Source: Treponema sp.
Lineage (GTDB): Bacteria; Spirochaetota; Spirochaetia; Treponematales; Breznakiellaceae
DNA length: 14,136 nucleotides
Direction: 5' to 3'
NCBI GenBank assembly: GCA_031284385.1
Contig: JAISZZ010000127.1
Coordinates: 1 to 14,136 of the forward strand
Shown: positions 6,331-13,112 of the stretch, piece after piece
How positions within the stretch are numbered: the first letter of the stretch is position 1
Layout: each line of letters starts with the position of its first letter
Notes under the pieces: generated by a model
Database searches by the model: none
Told to the model about the DNA's origin: nothing
The model's input: only the letters and a program-made list of their open reading frames with translations
Program-made: the position numbers and the translations under genes

Positions 6331-6332
6331 CT

Positions 6333-6416
6333 ATGTCAATAGTCTACCTGAATGATGCGGTAGAGTCAATGGCAAATTTTAAGACGGGCAGACCATTTTT
6401 GCTGTGCGCGGCGTAA
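6333..6416 (+). CDS. possible 27-residue small ORF in repeat copy B
   Basis: Same 27-codon frame as at 4954-5037, with AGGAGG five bases before ATG and a TAA stop. It differs by one silent change and Trp-to-Leu (KTGRPFLLCAA). No family recognised. It would be more accessible to ribosomes than copy A because the hairpin is imperfect. The same doubts apply: conservation is not limited to the ORF. Confidence 0.25.
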   Translation: MSIVYLNDAVESMANFKTGRPFLLCAA

Positions 6417-6475
6417 ATTTGGGCGTACAACTCCGCAGGTTTGGCCGTTTTCGCAGATTCTTCAGTTTTGCAACA

Positions 6476-6775
6476 TCAATCCACGCCGCCAAAAAGTTTA
6501 GAGACACGTTCCATGCAGGATAGTGGAAGGCTTACCGTTTTAATGCGGGATTTTTCGCCACTTTTTATTTTTACTTCCTTTTTGGGGCAGCCCAATAATT
6601 TGGAAAGAAATGCCGTCAGGCAGACGTTTGCTCTGCCGTCTTCCGGCGCGGCGGCTATTTTTACACAGAGCCGGCCATCCTTTATGCCTAGTATTTCCGT
6701 TTTCGATGATGCCGGATTCACTTTGACATTTAATTCCAACGCACCATCCTTTGTTTGAAAAAAAGAACCGTCCAT
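6476..6775 (-). CDS. yggU: YggU/DUF167 (UPF0235) family protein
   Basis: A 99-residue protein, usual length for this widespread small family of unknown function. The family pattern is present: LNVKVNPASSKTEILGIKDG at 14-33, then LCVKIAAAPEDGRAN at 36-50 (the conserved P-x-D-G-x-A-N), and VKIKSGEKSRIKTV at 68-81 (the conserved SG-x-x-S-R-x-K). The ATG at 6775 has GAGGAA about 8 bases upstream. It is transcribed away from dinB, with a good -10 (TATAAT) upstream. The TGA stop is followed in frame by 43 more sense codons running into repeat copy B; the family normally ends where this stop lies, so I treat it as a true stop. Function cannot be assigned beyond the family. Confidence 0.9.
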   Translation of the reverse strand: MDGSFFQTKDGALELNVKVNPASSKTEILGIKDGRLCVKIAAAPEDGRANVCLTAFLSKLLGCPKKEVKIKSGEKSRIKTVSLPLSCMERVSKLFGGVD

Positions 6776-6815
6776 TATACCCGTTCCTCAAGAGTTCCGA
6801 CATTCATACCCCTTA

Positions 6816-6844
6816 ATTATAGCCTAAAAAGGGTATTAGCAAAA
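6816..6844 (-). promoter_or_regulatory. probable yggU promoter
   Basis: TATAAT on the minus strand at 6821-6816 is a perfect -10. Upstream, TTGCTA (15-base spacing) or TTTTGC (17-base spacing) could act as a weak -35. It lies about 41 bases before the yggU ATG. Confidence 0.45.
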
Positions 6845-6897
6845 CCCCGCCGGTATTCAAAACTCAACGAAAAGTGTTTTTTTATAGATGCATAATT

Positions 6898-6906
6898 TGT
6901 GGATAA
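6898..6906 (-). promoter_or_regulatory. perfect DnaA-box 9-mer (TTATCCACA)
   Basis: The minus strand reads TTATCCACA, the DnaA-box consensus, 2 bases upstream of the dinB -35. It is single, so it is not an origin. A chance match of one 9-mer in a 14-kb window is not rare (about one in ten). Confidence 0.4.
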
Positions 6907-6908
6907 CA

Positions 6909-6938
6909 TTGACAAAGCAGACTTATTTAAGGTTTTAT
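6909..6938 (+). promoter_or_regulatory. probable dinB promoter
   Basis: TTGACA at 6909-6914 is a perfect -35. With 18-base spacing TTTTAT at 6933-6938 is a moderate -10. This would give a leader of about 10 bases. AAAGGG at 6945-6950, five bases before ATG, is the ribosome binding site. No LexA-type operator is recognised. Confidence 0.5.
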
Positions 6939-6955
6939 TACAGTAAAGGGAAATT

Positions 6956-8110
6956 ATGAAATACTTCCTTCATGCAGATTTGGATGCGTTTTACGCTTCC
7001 GTTGAACAGTTAAATAACGAGGAATATCGCGGAAAACCCGTAATTGTGGGCGGACTGCCCTCCGACAGGCGCGCTGTTGTTTCTACCGCGTCCTACGAGG
7101 CGCGAAAGTACGGTGTTCATTCGGCAATGCCCATAGTCCGCGCCTATGAGATTTGTCCGCAGGGAATTTTTTTACGGGGAAATATGAAACTGTACAAAGA
7201 AAAATCAAGCGAAGTCATGGACATATTTTCAGAATTCACCCCTGACCTAAAACAAATTTCAATAGACGAAGCATTTCTTGACATTACAGGAACGGAACGG
7301 CTTTTTGGCGCGCCGCCCGAACTCGCGAAGAAACTAAAAAAGGCCGTCTGCGAAAGAACCGGATTAACAGTTTCGACAGGACTCGCCTCAAATAAATACG
7401 CCGCAAAAATCGCTTCCGGTATATCAAAACCCGACGGATGTTTTATCGTTGAAAACGGCGGTGAAGAAGAATTTATGCGCTCCCTGCCTGTCGAAAAAAT
7501 ATGGGGCGCGGGAAAAAAGGCGCGGGAAAAATTTAAAAGATATGGTTACAAAACCTGCGATGATATTTATAAAATTTCAGAACAAACATTGCGTTCAATT
7601 TTTGGAGAATCTTTCGGTAATTTTTTATACCGCGCCGTACGAGGACAAGCGGCGGCGGCGTTTGACGAAGTGCGCGGCCCGCGTTCAATGAGCGCGGAAC
7701 ATACGTTTGAATACGACATTTACGATCAATTTGCGATAGAAACCGCAATTATGAATATATGTAATAAACTGATGTTCCGCCTGCTGGATTGTCAATGGCA
7801 CAGCAAAACAGTTTTTATAAAAATACGCTACAGTGATTTTCTAACAGAAAGTGCGCAGGAAACCTCAGATCACGAAATTGTTACGATGAACGGCCTGTTT
7901 GAGCGCGTATGCGGATTGTTTCACCGCAAATACAAACGTGGCATGGGCATACGCTTAATCGGCGCGGGCTTGATGAATATCGAAACTGCCTCCGCGTCCG
8001 CGGAACTGTTTGATTTTGAAGATGAGCGAAAAAAGAAACTAGAAAAATGTATACACGAAATAAACAAAAAGTTTCCAAAATCCGTCGTTAAAAAAGCGCG
8101 TTTGATATGA
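6956..8110 (+). CDS. dinB: DNA polymerase IV (Y-family translesion polymerase)
   Basis: A 384-residue error-prone polymerase that extends past damaged bases or mismatched ends. The catalytic carboxylates are Asp8 (HADLDAFYASVEQ at 6-18) and Asp104-Glu105 (ISIDEAFLD, 101-109). Tyr13 is the likely steric gate against ribonucleotides. The finger region has STASYEARKYGVHSAMP (43-59). The palm continues TGLTVSTGLASNKYAAKIAS (135-154). A helix-hairpin-helix thumb follows (PVEKIWGAGKKAREKF, 178-193), and the little-finger domain runs from about 240. Near the C-terminus SAELFDFED (348-356) resembles a sliding-clamp binding peptide, followed by a basic tail ending VVKKARLI, both common in this group. 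It is single, with its own promoter, divergent from yggU and convergent with the DUF58 gene. Full length, nothing broken. Confidence 0.97.
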   Translation: MKYFLHADLDAFYASVEQLNNEEYRGKPVIVGGLPSDRRAVVSTASYEARKYGVHSAMPIVRAYEICPQGIFLRGNMKLYKEKSSEVMDIFSEFTPDLKQISIDEAFLDITGTERLFGAPPELAKKLKKAVCERTGLTVSTGLASNKYAAKIASGISKPDGCFIVENGGEEEFMRSLPVEKIWGAGKKAREKFKRYGYKTCDDIYKISEQTLRSIFGESFGNFLYRAVRGQAAAAFDEVRGPRSMSAEHTFEYDIYDQFAIETAIMNICNKLMFRLLDCQWHSKTVFIKIRYSDFLTESAQETSDHEIVTMNGLFERVCGLFHRKYKRGMGIRLIGAGLMNIETASASAELFDFEDERKKKLEKCIHEINKKFPKSVVKKARLI

Positions 8111-8213
8111 ACAGAATGTTTTCGAGACGGCAGGATTGATAGGAACTTAACATTCCCGTATGCCGCAAACTATGGACATGTTAAAGCGGCCTAGTAGTTC
8201 TCTCTCACAAGCC

Positions 8214-8243
8214 GCAAAAAATACGCCGCATTTTGCCGTTTTT
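8214..8243 (+). terminator. terminator between convergent dinB and DUF58 genes
   Basis: GCAAAA (8214-8219) pairs with TTTTGC (8231-8236) around an 11-base loop, followed by CG and five T (8239-8243). It lies about 100 bases after dinB and is a less perfect relative of the hairpin at 5780-5808. A weaker pairing, TTAACAT/ATGTTAA at 8147-8184, precedes it and lacks a T-run. Confidence 0.5.
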
Positions 8244-8261
8244 AAGCGGAAGTTGTTCAAA
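8228..8261 (+). repeat. 34-bp short repeat, copy 2
   Basis: Matches 5792-5825 at 32 of 34 bases in the same orientation. Its right end overlaps the DUF58 stop codon (TGA, minus strand 8259-8257), so the repeat supplies the final codon of that gene. The palindrome's other arm, present at 5832-5846, is absent here. Confidence 0.75.
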
Positions 8262-9480
8262 TTTTATAAAGACCAGCATCGTAACGCGCTGTGGACGCTT
8301 TAACACCTGTAAAGCGGTTAAAAATAATAGCGGATGCTTCCGCATAATTTTTTTGTTTTTCATTATTGTAAAAAAATACAATCTGCGCCGTTTGCCCGAT
8401 TTGCTGTTTTGCGATAAAATCGTGAATGCCCGAAAACCCCTGTTCCTGCCTGCGCCCAAGCGCCAGTATCATGACATTGCGTGTGCCGCTAAACGCCGGT
8501 ATGGGTGGCAGCCGGCTGCCGCCATCCGGTTCGCCGAATACCGGATACGCGAGCATGGCCGAAAGTTCCGCTGCGTTGCCGTCCCTTATCTCGCCTCCCG
8601 TAAAACCCAGCAATACTCCAGCGCCGGACGCGGCTTTCTCCATCAACAACGTAAGGGCGGCGGAACACAAAGCGTCCACGGCGGCGGGGCCTTCATGCCC
8701 GGGATAAAGCTCACTGCCCGCTTCCGTATCAATCAAAAGTATGAACTCCGAATGTGGCGGCGGTTCACGATCCTCTTGACGAACAAAAAGCTCTCCGGCA
8801 TGGGAGTAAAGTTTCCAATTTATACGGCGCGGATCATCGCCCGGAATGTAGGGACGCTGTTCCGTCAAATCGTCCGTTCTGTGGATACTGTTTTCACTGC
8901 GCCGTTCCAACCCGCCTGAAAGCGGTAAAGCCGGCGGAAATGTTTCCGCCGGCGCAGGCAGCACAAGGAGGCGTTCATTTTTTCCTTGCGGTACTTTTAA
9001 CGCGCAGCAAAAGAAACCGAATATATCTTGTATTATCAAATTATCATACATTCCATAATAAGCGCCGCGCCGCACCGTCTGAAAATCCGCTGTCATTTTT
9101 TTAAAAAAATCGCCGTCAAAAACACTTTCAATTTTTTTATTATCTTTTGTTGAAAGCATAAGTTTATAACGTATCAGGATGGCCGGCATTTGAAAAAAAT
9201 ATACTTTTTGCGAAAGCTGCATAGTTCCATTTTTATTGACATTTATTCTTTCGGGAATCATGCGGACGGACAGTGCGGCGGCCTTTTTTCTGTGAATTAA
9301 CCCCAGAAAAAATATGGACAAAAAACAATACGCGAGACAGACTATAAATACTGTTCCGGCAAGCGGTAATACAGGCTCTTTACGCAGTAATCCAACCGTA
9401 AAGCCTAGCGCGGCGGCGCAAATTGAAAAAATCCCAATCGGGCGGGGCGTTGGAAATGGTACAGAAGTGTTACGGTTCAT
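8257..9480 (-). CDS. DUF58 domain membrane protein
   Basis: A 407-residue protein with two N-terminal hydrophobic segments (about 15-32 and 37-62), a linker domain rich in beta-strand, and the DUF58 core. The diagnostic motif is QRPYIPGDDPRRINWKLYS at 208-226, followed by HAGELFVRQED. Beyond it the sequence FILLIDTEAGSE at 246-257 begins a von Willebrand A-like fold, although the full metal-site DxSxS is not present (Asp-Thr-Glu-Ala-Gly). DUF58 proteins usually sit with a MoxR AAA ATPase and VWA/transglutaminase proteins; none is seen here. Instead its ATG overlaps the stop of the LptD-like gene as ATGA, which implies coupled translation and a shared cell-envelope role. Molecular function is unknown. 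Confidence 0.88.
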   Translation of the reverse strand: MNRNTSVPFPTPRPIGIFSICAAALGFTVGLLRKEPVLPLAGTVFIVCLAYCFLSIFFLGLIHRKKAAALSVRMIPERINVNKNGTMQLSQKVYFFQMPAILIRYKLMLSTKDNKKIESVFDGDFFKKMTADFQTVRRGAYYGMYDNLIIQDIFGFFCCALKVPQGKNERLLVLPAPAETFPPALPLSGGLERRSENSIHRTDDLTEQRPYIPGDDPRRINWKLYSHAGELFVRQEDREPPPHSEFILLIDTEAGSELYPGHEGPAAVDALCSAALTLLMEKAASGAGVLLGFTGGEIRDGNAAELSAMLAYPVFGEPDGGSRLPPIPAFSGTRNVMILALGRRQEQGFSGIHDFIAKQQIGQTAQIVFFYNNEKQKNYAEASAIIFNRFTGVKASTARYDAGLYKI

Positions 9481-12400
9481 TTGACTAAGAATAAATCGGT
9501 TTTGCCGTCGTAGGCAAGTTCTGTTTTTAATTCAGAGATGGGCAGCCATTGTATCATAAAAGACAGTTGTGTTGAAAATTGATATACCAAACTGTCTGCC
9601 GGGCGCCATGGTGCTATATTTATTGTGAGTTTTGCATCCCAATCGCCTAAGTGATGTGTGGCGGAAAAATCAAAAGATTTCAATTTAAATCCTGAATTCT
9701 TTCGCAGTTCTTCATCATCAAACCTGAATGAATTGATTAAATCTTGAAAAAAGTTATTATTTTTTGACGGTGATAACGGTATTTTCGAGGAGTATTCATC
9801 AAAAAATGGAAGAAACGTTAAATACCGGTACATTTCACTGTTTTGTGATACAGTACCCATTGTCAATGATAAAAATTTATTAACATTCAATGTAAATCTA
9901 AGCGAAAAACTAAGGCTTGAATAAGTGTAACGCTGCAAATCAAGAGCTAGACTAATGCTTGGGTCCAACGAAAATGAAAGCGTTTTATTTAAAAGATTTT
10001 CTTTTTTAAACTGAGCGGAGAATCCTAAATCTATGGAACGCGGCCTTAATTTAGCTTCGTTGCTTGGACGCTGTTTCCAGCCTGTAATGTTTCCCGACGC
10101 ATCGTAATCTAGCAGATATCCCTCACTGCGGCTGGAAGTGTATTTCGCTGAAAATTTGCCGAGAGTCAACGTTGATGTTAAATTGGTCCAGTCTGAAACT
10201 GTTGGATCATAAATAAAGTATTGATTAAATCTGTATCCTGTTTTAAATGTCAGCGTTTCGGAAATAGTAACCGGCTGATATATGGGAGCATCCCCGAAGG
10301 GTTCTTTTATTGATGTATTTAAGGTTGTCGCCGATATCCACGCATTTACCGCGCTGTCCATTATCAAATTAGAATCACGCGGCGGCAATTCGGTTTGTAA
10401 TTTTAAGCTCTGCGCCTTATCCATTACAGAAACGCCTAAATTCGCCGCTAAACGGTGGGATGTAATTTTTTCTTTATTCCATTCGCCAAAAATAGTTTCC
10501 CATTCAGGATCGGCGCCCGTGCCGGTAAAATTTGAACGCGCCAGTAGTCCGTCCATAGAATACTGCACATTGGTGGCTTTCCACATTGGATTCCAGTAAA
10601 AAGGATTTATTGTTGTAGTGTGTTTCCATGTTGTAGACCACTGCCTGTACTGATAATCTGAAAGCCTGTCGGCATCTATTTTGTCTTGAGTATCATATTC
10701 TGTAGCGTCCTCATCTAGGTATGGATGATCCTGCCACTGTGCGGAACCCGAAATCCCGCCAGATAACGAAAATAAATTATTATTCGCTTCCGCTATGTTT
10801 ATAGTGGTGCCGCCTTCCGTCCGTACGCGCATTAAAATTGATTTTATATCAAACAAATCTATATCCTTTGAAGACTTCCAGTCATCCGTTCCATAATTTA
10901 ATTCCGCCGCGCTGGTAGGCGTTAAATTATAAGCCCATGAAATTTTTAATCCGTTATTACGTCCTATATCAAATGATTGATTCAGTGCGGGAACATCCAC
11001 CGAAAATGGTTTTTGAATTTTTGGGGTATTTATTTTGTTTTCCGCGACAGTTTCTTCTCCCCACGGAGAACGCAGAGTCCCAAAATTTTTCAGCGGATCG
11101 GCAATTTCTTTGTCTTTCTCCGCAACTGTCGCGGCGCTTGTCCATGAAAGCAATGTTCCGTTGATTCCGCCGCTTATGGAATACATCGTAAATTTATCAG
11201 GATAATAAAACACTCGCTGTGGAGAAGTGGGATATTTGTTTGCTATTTCAGTGTCGTTTTTGTAAGTAAAATTATAAACGCTGGAAATATTGTTAATCGA
11301 CATACTTGATATGTACGGCGCAAGCGCAGATGTTGAAAGCTGCGGCCTAATTGTTAGATTCCATGCGAAACTACCCAAACTATTCGTAGAAGAATCAGGC
11401 GTAACCGGAGTCGCAGCGCCCTCCCTCAACATTTCCATCCAATCCATGCTTTCGGAACGATTCAAAACATCGTTGTCAATGAACGGATCAGAGTACATGG
11501 GAATACTAAAGCTGACAGAACCGTACTTTCCTGAAAGTGACGGCGATGTCTTAAATCTATAACGAAACGGAATTTCAATCCCCAAAATATAAGAGCTGTC
11601 CCAATGTTCCTCTAAATCGCCGTCCAAATTGTAAGGGACGTATACGCCGGAAGCGGACTGAAAAATAGTGCGCGTAAAAGCTAAACCTGCCGAAAGAGAA
11701 AAATTACTGATAGGCCCTAATTTGGGCAGCGATAGTTCCGAACCGACATAAAACCCTAAATTTGTATAAGCATCGGCAAGAATTGAAAATTTTCTTGTAT
11801 CGGTCTTTGTCTCTTTTCTGCCGGTAGTGCGTAAAAACAAGCCTTCTCGCACCCGTTCCATGCCTTCGCCGCTTCCCAAAATTTGAGTGATTGAATTTTG
11901 CGTTATCGCGCTCGCGTCCGGCCTGCCGAGAATATATGTAGTAGTCTGAAGAAATGAGCCTTCCCTTGTCCGCGTTCCCAGCGCCGGGTGTATAACCATT
12001 TCATCGGCTGGAAAAAAGAAAAACGGCACCCAAAGAACCGGAATTTCGCCCACGCGCAATGTTCCGTTAAACAGCGCCCAGTCTGAACCCGGCAGTATCC
12101 ATAGTTTGCTGGCATCAAGCGACCAGTATGGTTCCGCCGTTTTAGCGTTTGTTACGTGCGCCTTAGTTAAAACTGTCGTTTCTTTATCTGTTTGTGATAT
12201 TACCTGTCCGGCAAATCTATAGGCCGTTTCACTGCCAGCGATGGAACGCTCGGATATTGTATCTATAAAAGAACCTATCCATGTATCAAGGTTTATCGTT
12301 ATATCGTCGCCTTTGAAAGATTCCCTTTTATCGCCTGATTCTTTTACATATTCGACATTGCCGCTTGCCGACAGAATATTGCGTGTCCTATTGTATATAA

Positions 12401-13028
12401 TCTCCCATGCTTTTATGTTATGCCGCGCCTCACCGTCCTTCAAACTGAGCACCACGCCGCCAGAAAGCCGTGCATACTCCTCATTCACCGTAGTCAGCGT
12501 AAAATACTCCGTTGTTCTGGCGGATTCAATCGTAACGATTTTTTGGTCGGGTGAGGCGGCGGTGCCGGCAGGACGCGGTACGCCTAGATAATCCCGCAGG
12601 CGGTTTGCCATATCATCCCGGCTGCCGCCTTCGCTCAATCCCAACTGGCGGCACCATTCGGCAAGTTCAAGCAGGGTACTGGTCTTGATTTCGAGGTCTA
12701 ATATGCGAGTGGCATCATCTTTTTCTTTTTGCGCCGCCAATTCTTCCTCGGTAAGCTCAATTTTCGCATCCTCCAAGGCCTGCTCGACAGCTTCTTTTAC
12801 CTCCGCTTCCGTCTCGAAACCGGTATCGCCTATCGCCGCCCGAATTTCTTCGATGGAATCAAGCTCCGATACTGTTTCCTCCGCCCACAAATTTTGCGGA
12901 ATACCGGACGAGAAAAACCGGCGGTCTGAAAAACCAGGCAGGACGAGAAAAATAACAAGTAAAACAAGAGGCTTCCGGCGAAACACGTTTCCGGCGGCAG
13001 CTCCGGGCATCCTTTCAAAAGGTATCAC
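9477..13028 (-). CDS. LptD/OstA-like outer-membrane assembly protein, spirochaetal type
   Basis: A very large exported protein of about 1183 residues. After a basic stretch (FRRKP) a hydrophobic signal segment (about 21-32) leads to a probable cleavage near NLWA (46-49). Next come an acidic helical region (53-112), a SAP-like helical motif at about 117-149 (LLELAEWCRQLGLSE...), and an OstA/LptA-like beta domain (about 165-300). The LptD signature VLWVPFFFFPADEM at 331-344 leads into SFLQTTTYILGR. The remaining 800 residues alternate in strand pattern and should form a large outer-membrane barrel. In proteobacteria LptD inserts LPS. Treponemes are generally considered to lack LPS, so the cargo may be another glycolipid. 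The start is uncertain: GTG 13028 has no good ribosome site, ATG 13010 has AAAGG too close, and GTG 12986 gives the neatest signal peptide. It overlaps the DUF58 gene by 4 bases. Confidence 0.88.
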   Translation of the reverse strand: MIPFERMPGAAAGNVFRRKPLVLLVIFLVLPGFSDRRFFSSGIPQNLWAEETVSELDSIEEIRAAIGDTGFETEAEVKEAVEQALEDAKIELTEEELAAQKEKDDATRILDLEIKTSTLLELAEWCRQLGLSEGGSRDDMANRLRDYLGVPRPAGTAASPDQKIVTIESARTTEYFTLTTVNEEYARLSGGVVLSLKDGEARHNIKAWEIIYNRTRNILSASGNVEYVKESGDKRESFKGDDITINLDTWIGSFIDTISERSIAGSETAYRFAGQVISQTDKETTVLTKAHVTNAKTAEPYWSLDASKLWILPGSDWALFNGTLRVGEIPVLWVPFFFFPADEMVIHPALGTRTREGSFLQTTTYILGRPDASAITQNSITQILGSGEGMERVREGLFLRTTGRKETKTDTRKFSILADAYTNLGFYVGSELSLPKLGPISNFSLSAGLAFTRTIFQSASGVYVPYNLDGDLEEHWDSSYILGIEIPFRYRFKTSPSLSGKYGSVSFSIPMYSDPFIDNDVLNRSESMDWMEMLREGAATPVTPDSSTNSLGSFAWNLTIRPQLSTSALAPYISSMSINNISSVYNFTYKNDTEIANKYPTSPQRVFYYPDKFTMYSISGGINGTLLSWTSAATVAEKDKEIADPLKNFGTLRSPWGEETVAENKINTPKIQKPFSVDVPALNQSFDIGRNNGLKISWAYNLTPTSAAELNYGTDDWKSSKDIDLFDIKSILMRVRTEGGTTINIAEANNNLFSLSGGISGSAQWQDHPYLDEDATEYDTQDKIDADRLSDYQYRQWSTTWKHTTTINPFYWNPMWKATNVQYSMDGLLARSNFTGTGADPEWETIFGEWNKEKITSHRLAANLGVSVMDKAQSLKLQTELPPRDSNLIMDSAVNAWISATTLNTSIKEPFGDAPIYQPVTISETLTFKTGYRFNQYFIYDPTVSDWTNLTSTLTLGKFSAKYTSSRSEGYLLDYDASGNITGWKQRPSNEAKLRPRSIDLGFSAQFKKENLLNKTLSFSLDPSISLALDLQRYTYSSLSFSLRFTLNVNKFLSLTMGTVSQNSEMYRYLTFLPFFDEYSSKIPLSPSKNNNFFQDLINSFRFDDEELRKNSGFKLKSFDFSATHHLGDWDAKLTINIAPWRPADSLVYQFSTQLSFMIQWLPISELKTELAYDGKTDLFLVK

Positions 13029-13073
13029 TTAATATATAGTACCTGTCAATTATTACAGATTCTAGCATATAAA

Positions 13074-13095
13074 CCGCAGGGCGCTTTGACTGCGG
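13074..13095 (-). terminator. weak terminator after selD
   Basis: CCGCAG at 13074-13079 pairs with CTGCGG at 13090-13095. On the minus strand it is followed by TTTATAT. It lies in the 84-bp gap between selD and the LptD-like gene. The same gap has TTGACA (13049-13044) and TATATAT (about 13038-13032), but their spacing is wrong for one promoter, so the start site of the LptD transcript is unclear. Confidence 0.4.
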
Positions 13096-13112
13096 ACGTG
13101 CGCTAACCCATT

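Larger units (their letters stand above)
5923..6457. repeat. long direct repeat, copy B
   Basis: About 535 bp, the second copy of the repeat at 4532-5078, same orientation, 1391 bp away start to start. It keeps the same two ends, G15, hairpin and 27-codon ORF. In both places the left end faces the upstream side of a minus-strand gene (here the barrel gene) and the right end lies just past the stop of another (here yggU, 18 bases between). With the hairpin cluster it fills the 770-bp gap between the barrel gene and yggU; no other gene is seen. Confidence 0.9.

Noticed and set aside
4532..6457. The repeat pair as a composite transposon or CRISPR-like array
   Set aside because: There is no transposase, no terminal inverted repeats, no short regularly spaced repeats and no clear target-site duplication.
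6476..6478. TGA of yggU read as selenocysteine
   Set aside because: No clear bacterial SECIS hairpin follows, the family ends at this point, and the continuation belongs to the repeat.
6441..6758. 105-codon plus-strand frame opposite yggU
   Set aside because: It is a shadow of the well-supported YggU gene and starts inside the repeat.
8233..8919. 228-codon plus-strand frame opposite the DUF58 gene
   Set aside because: It has no recognisable family and lies over a gene with a clear DUF58 motif and coupled start.
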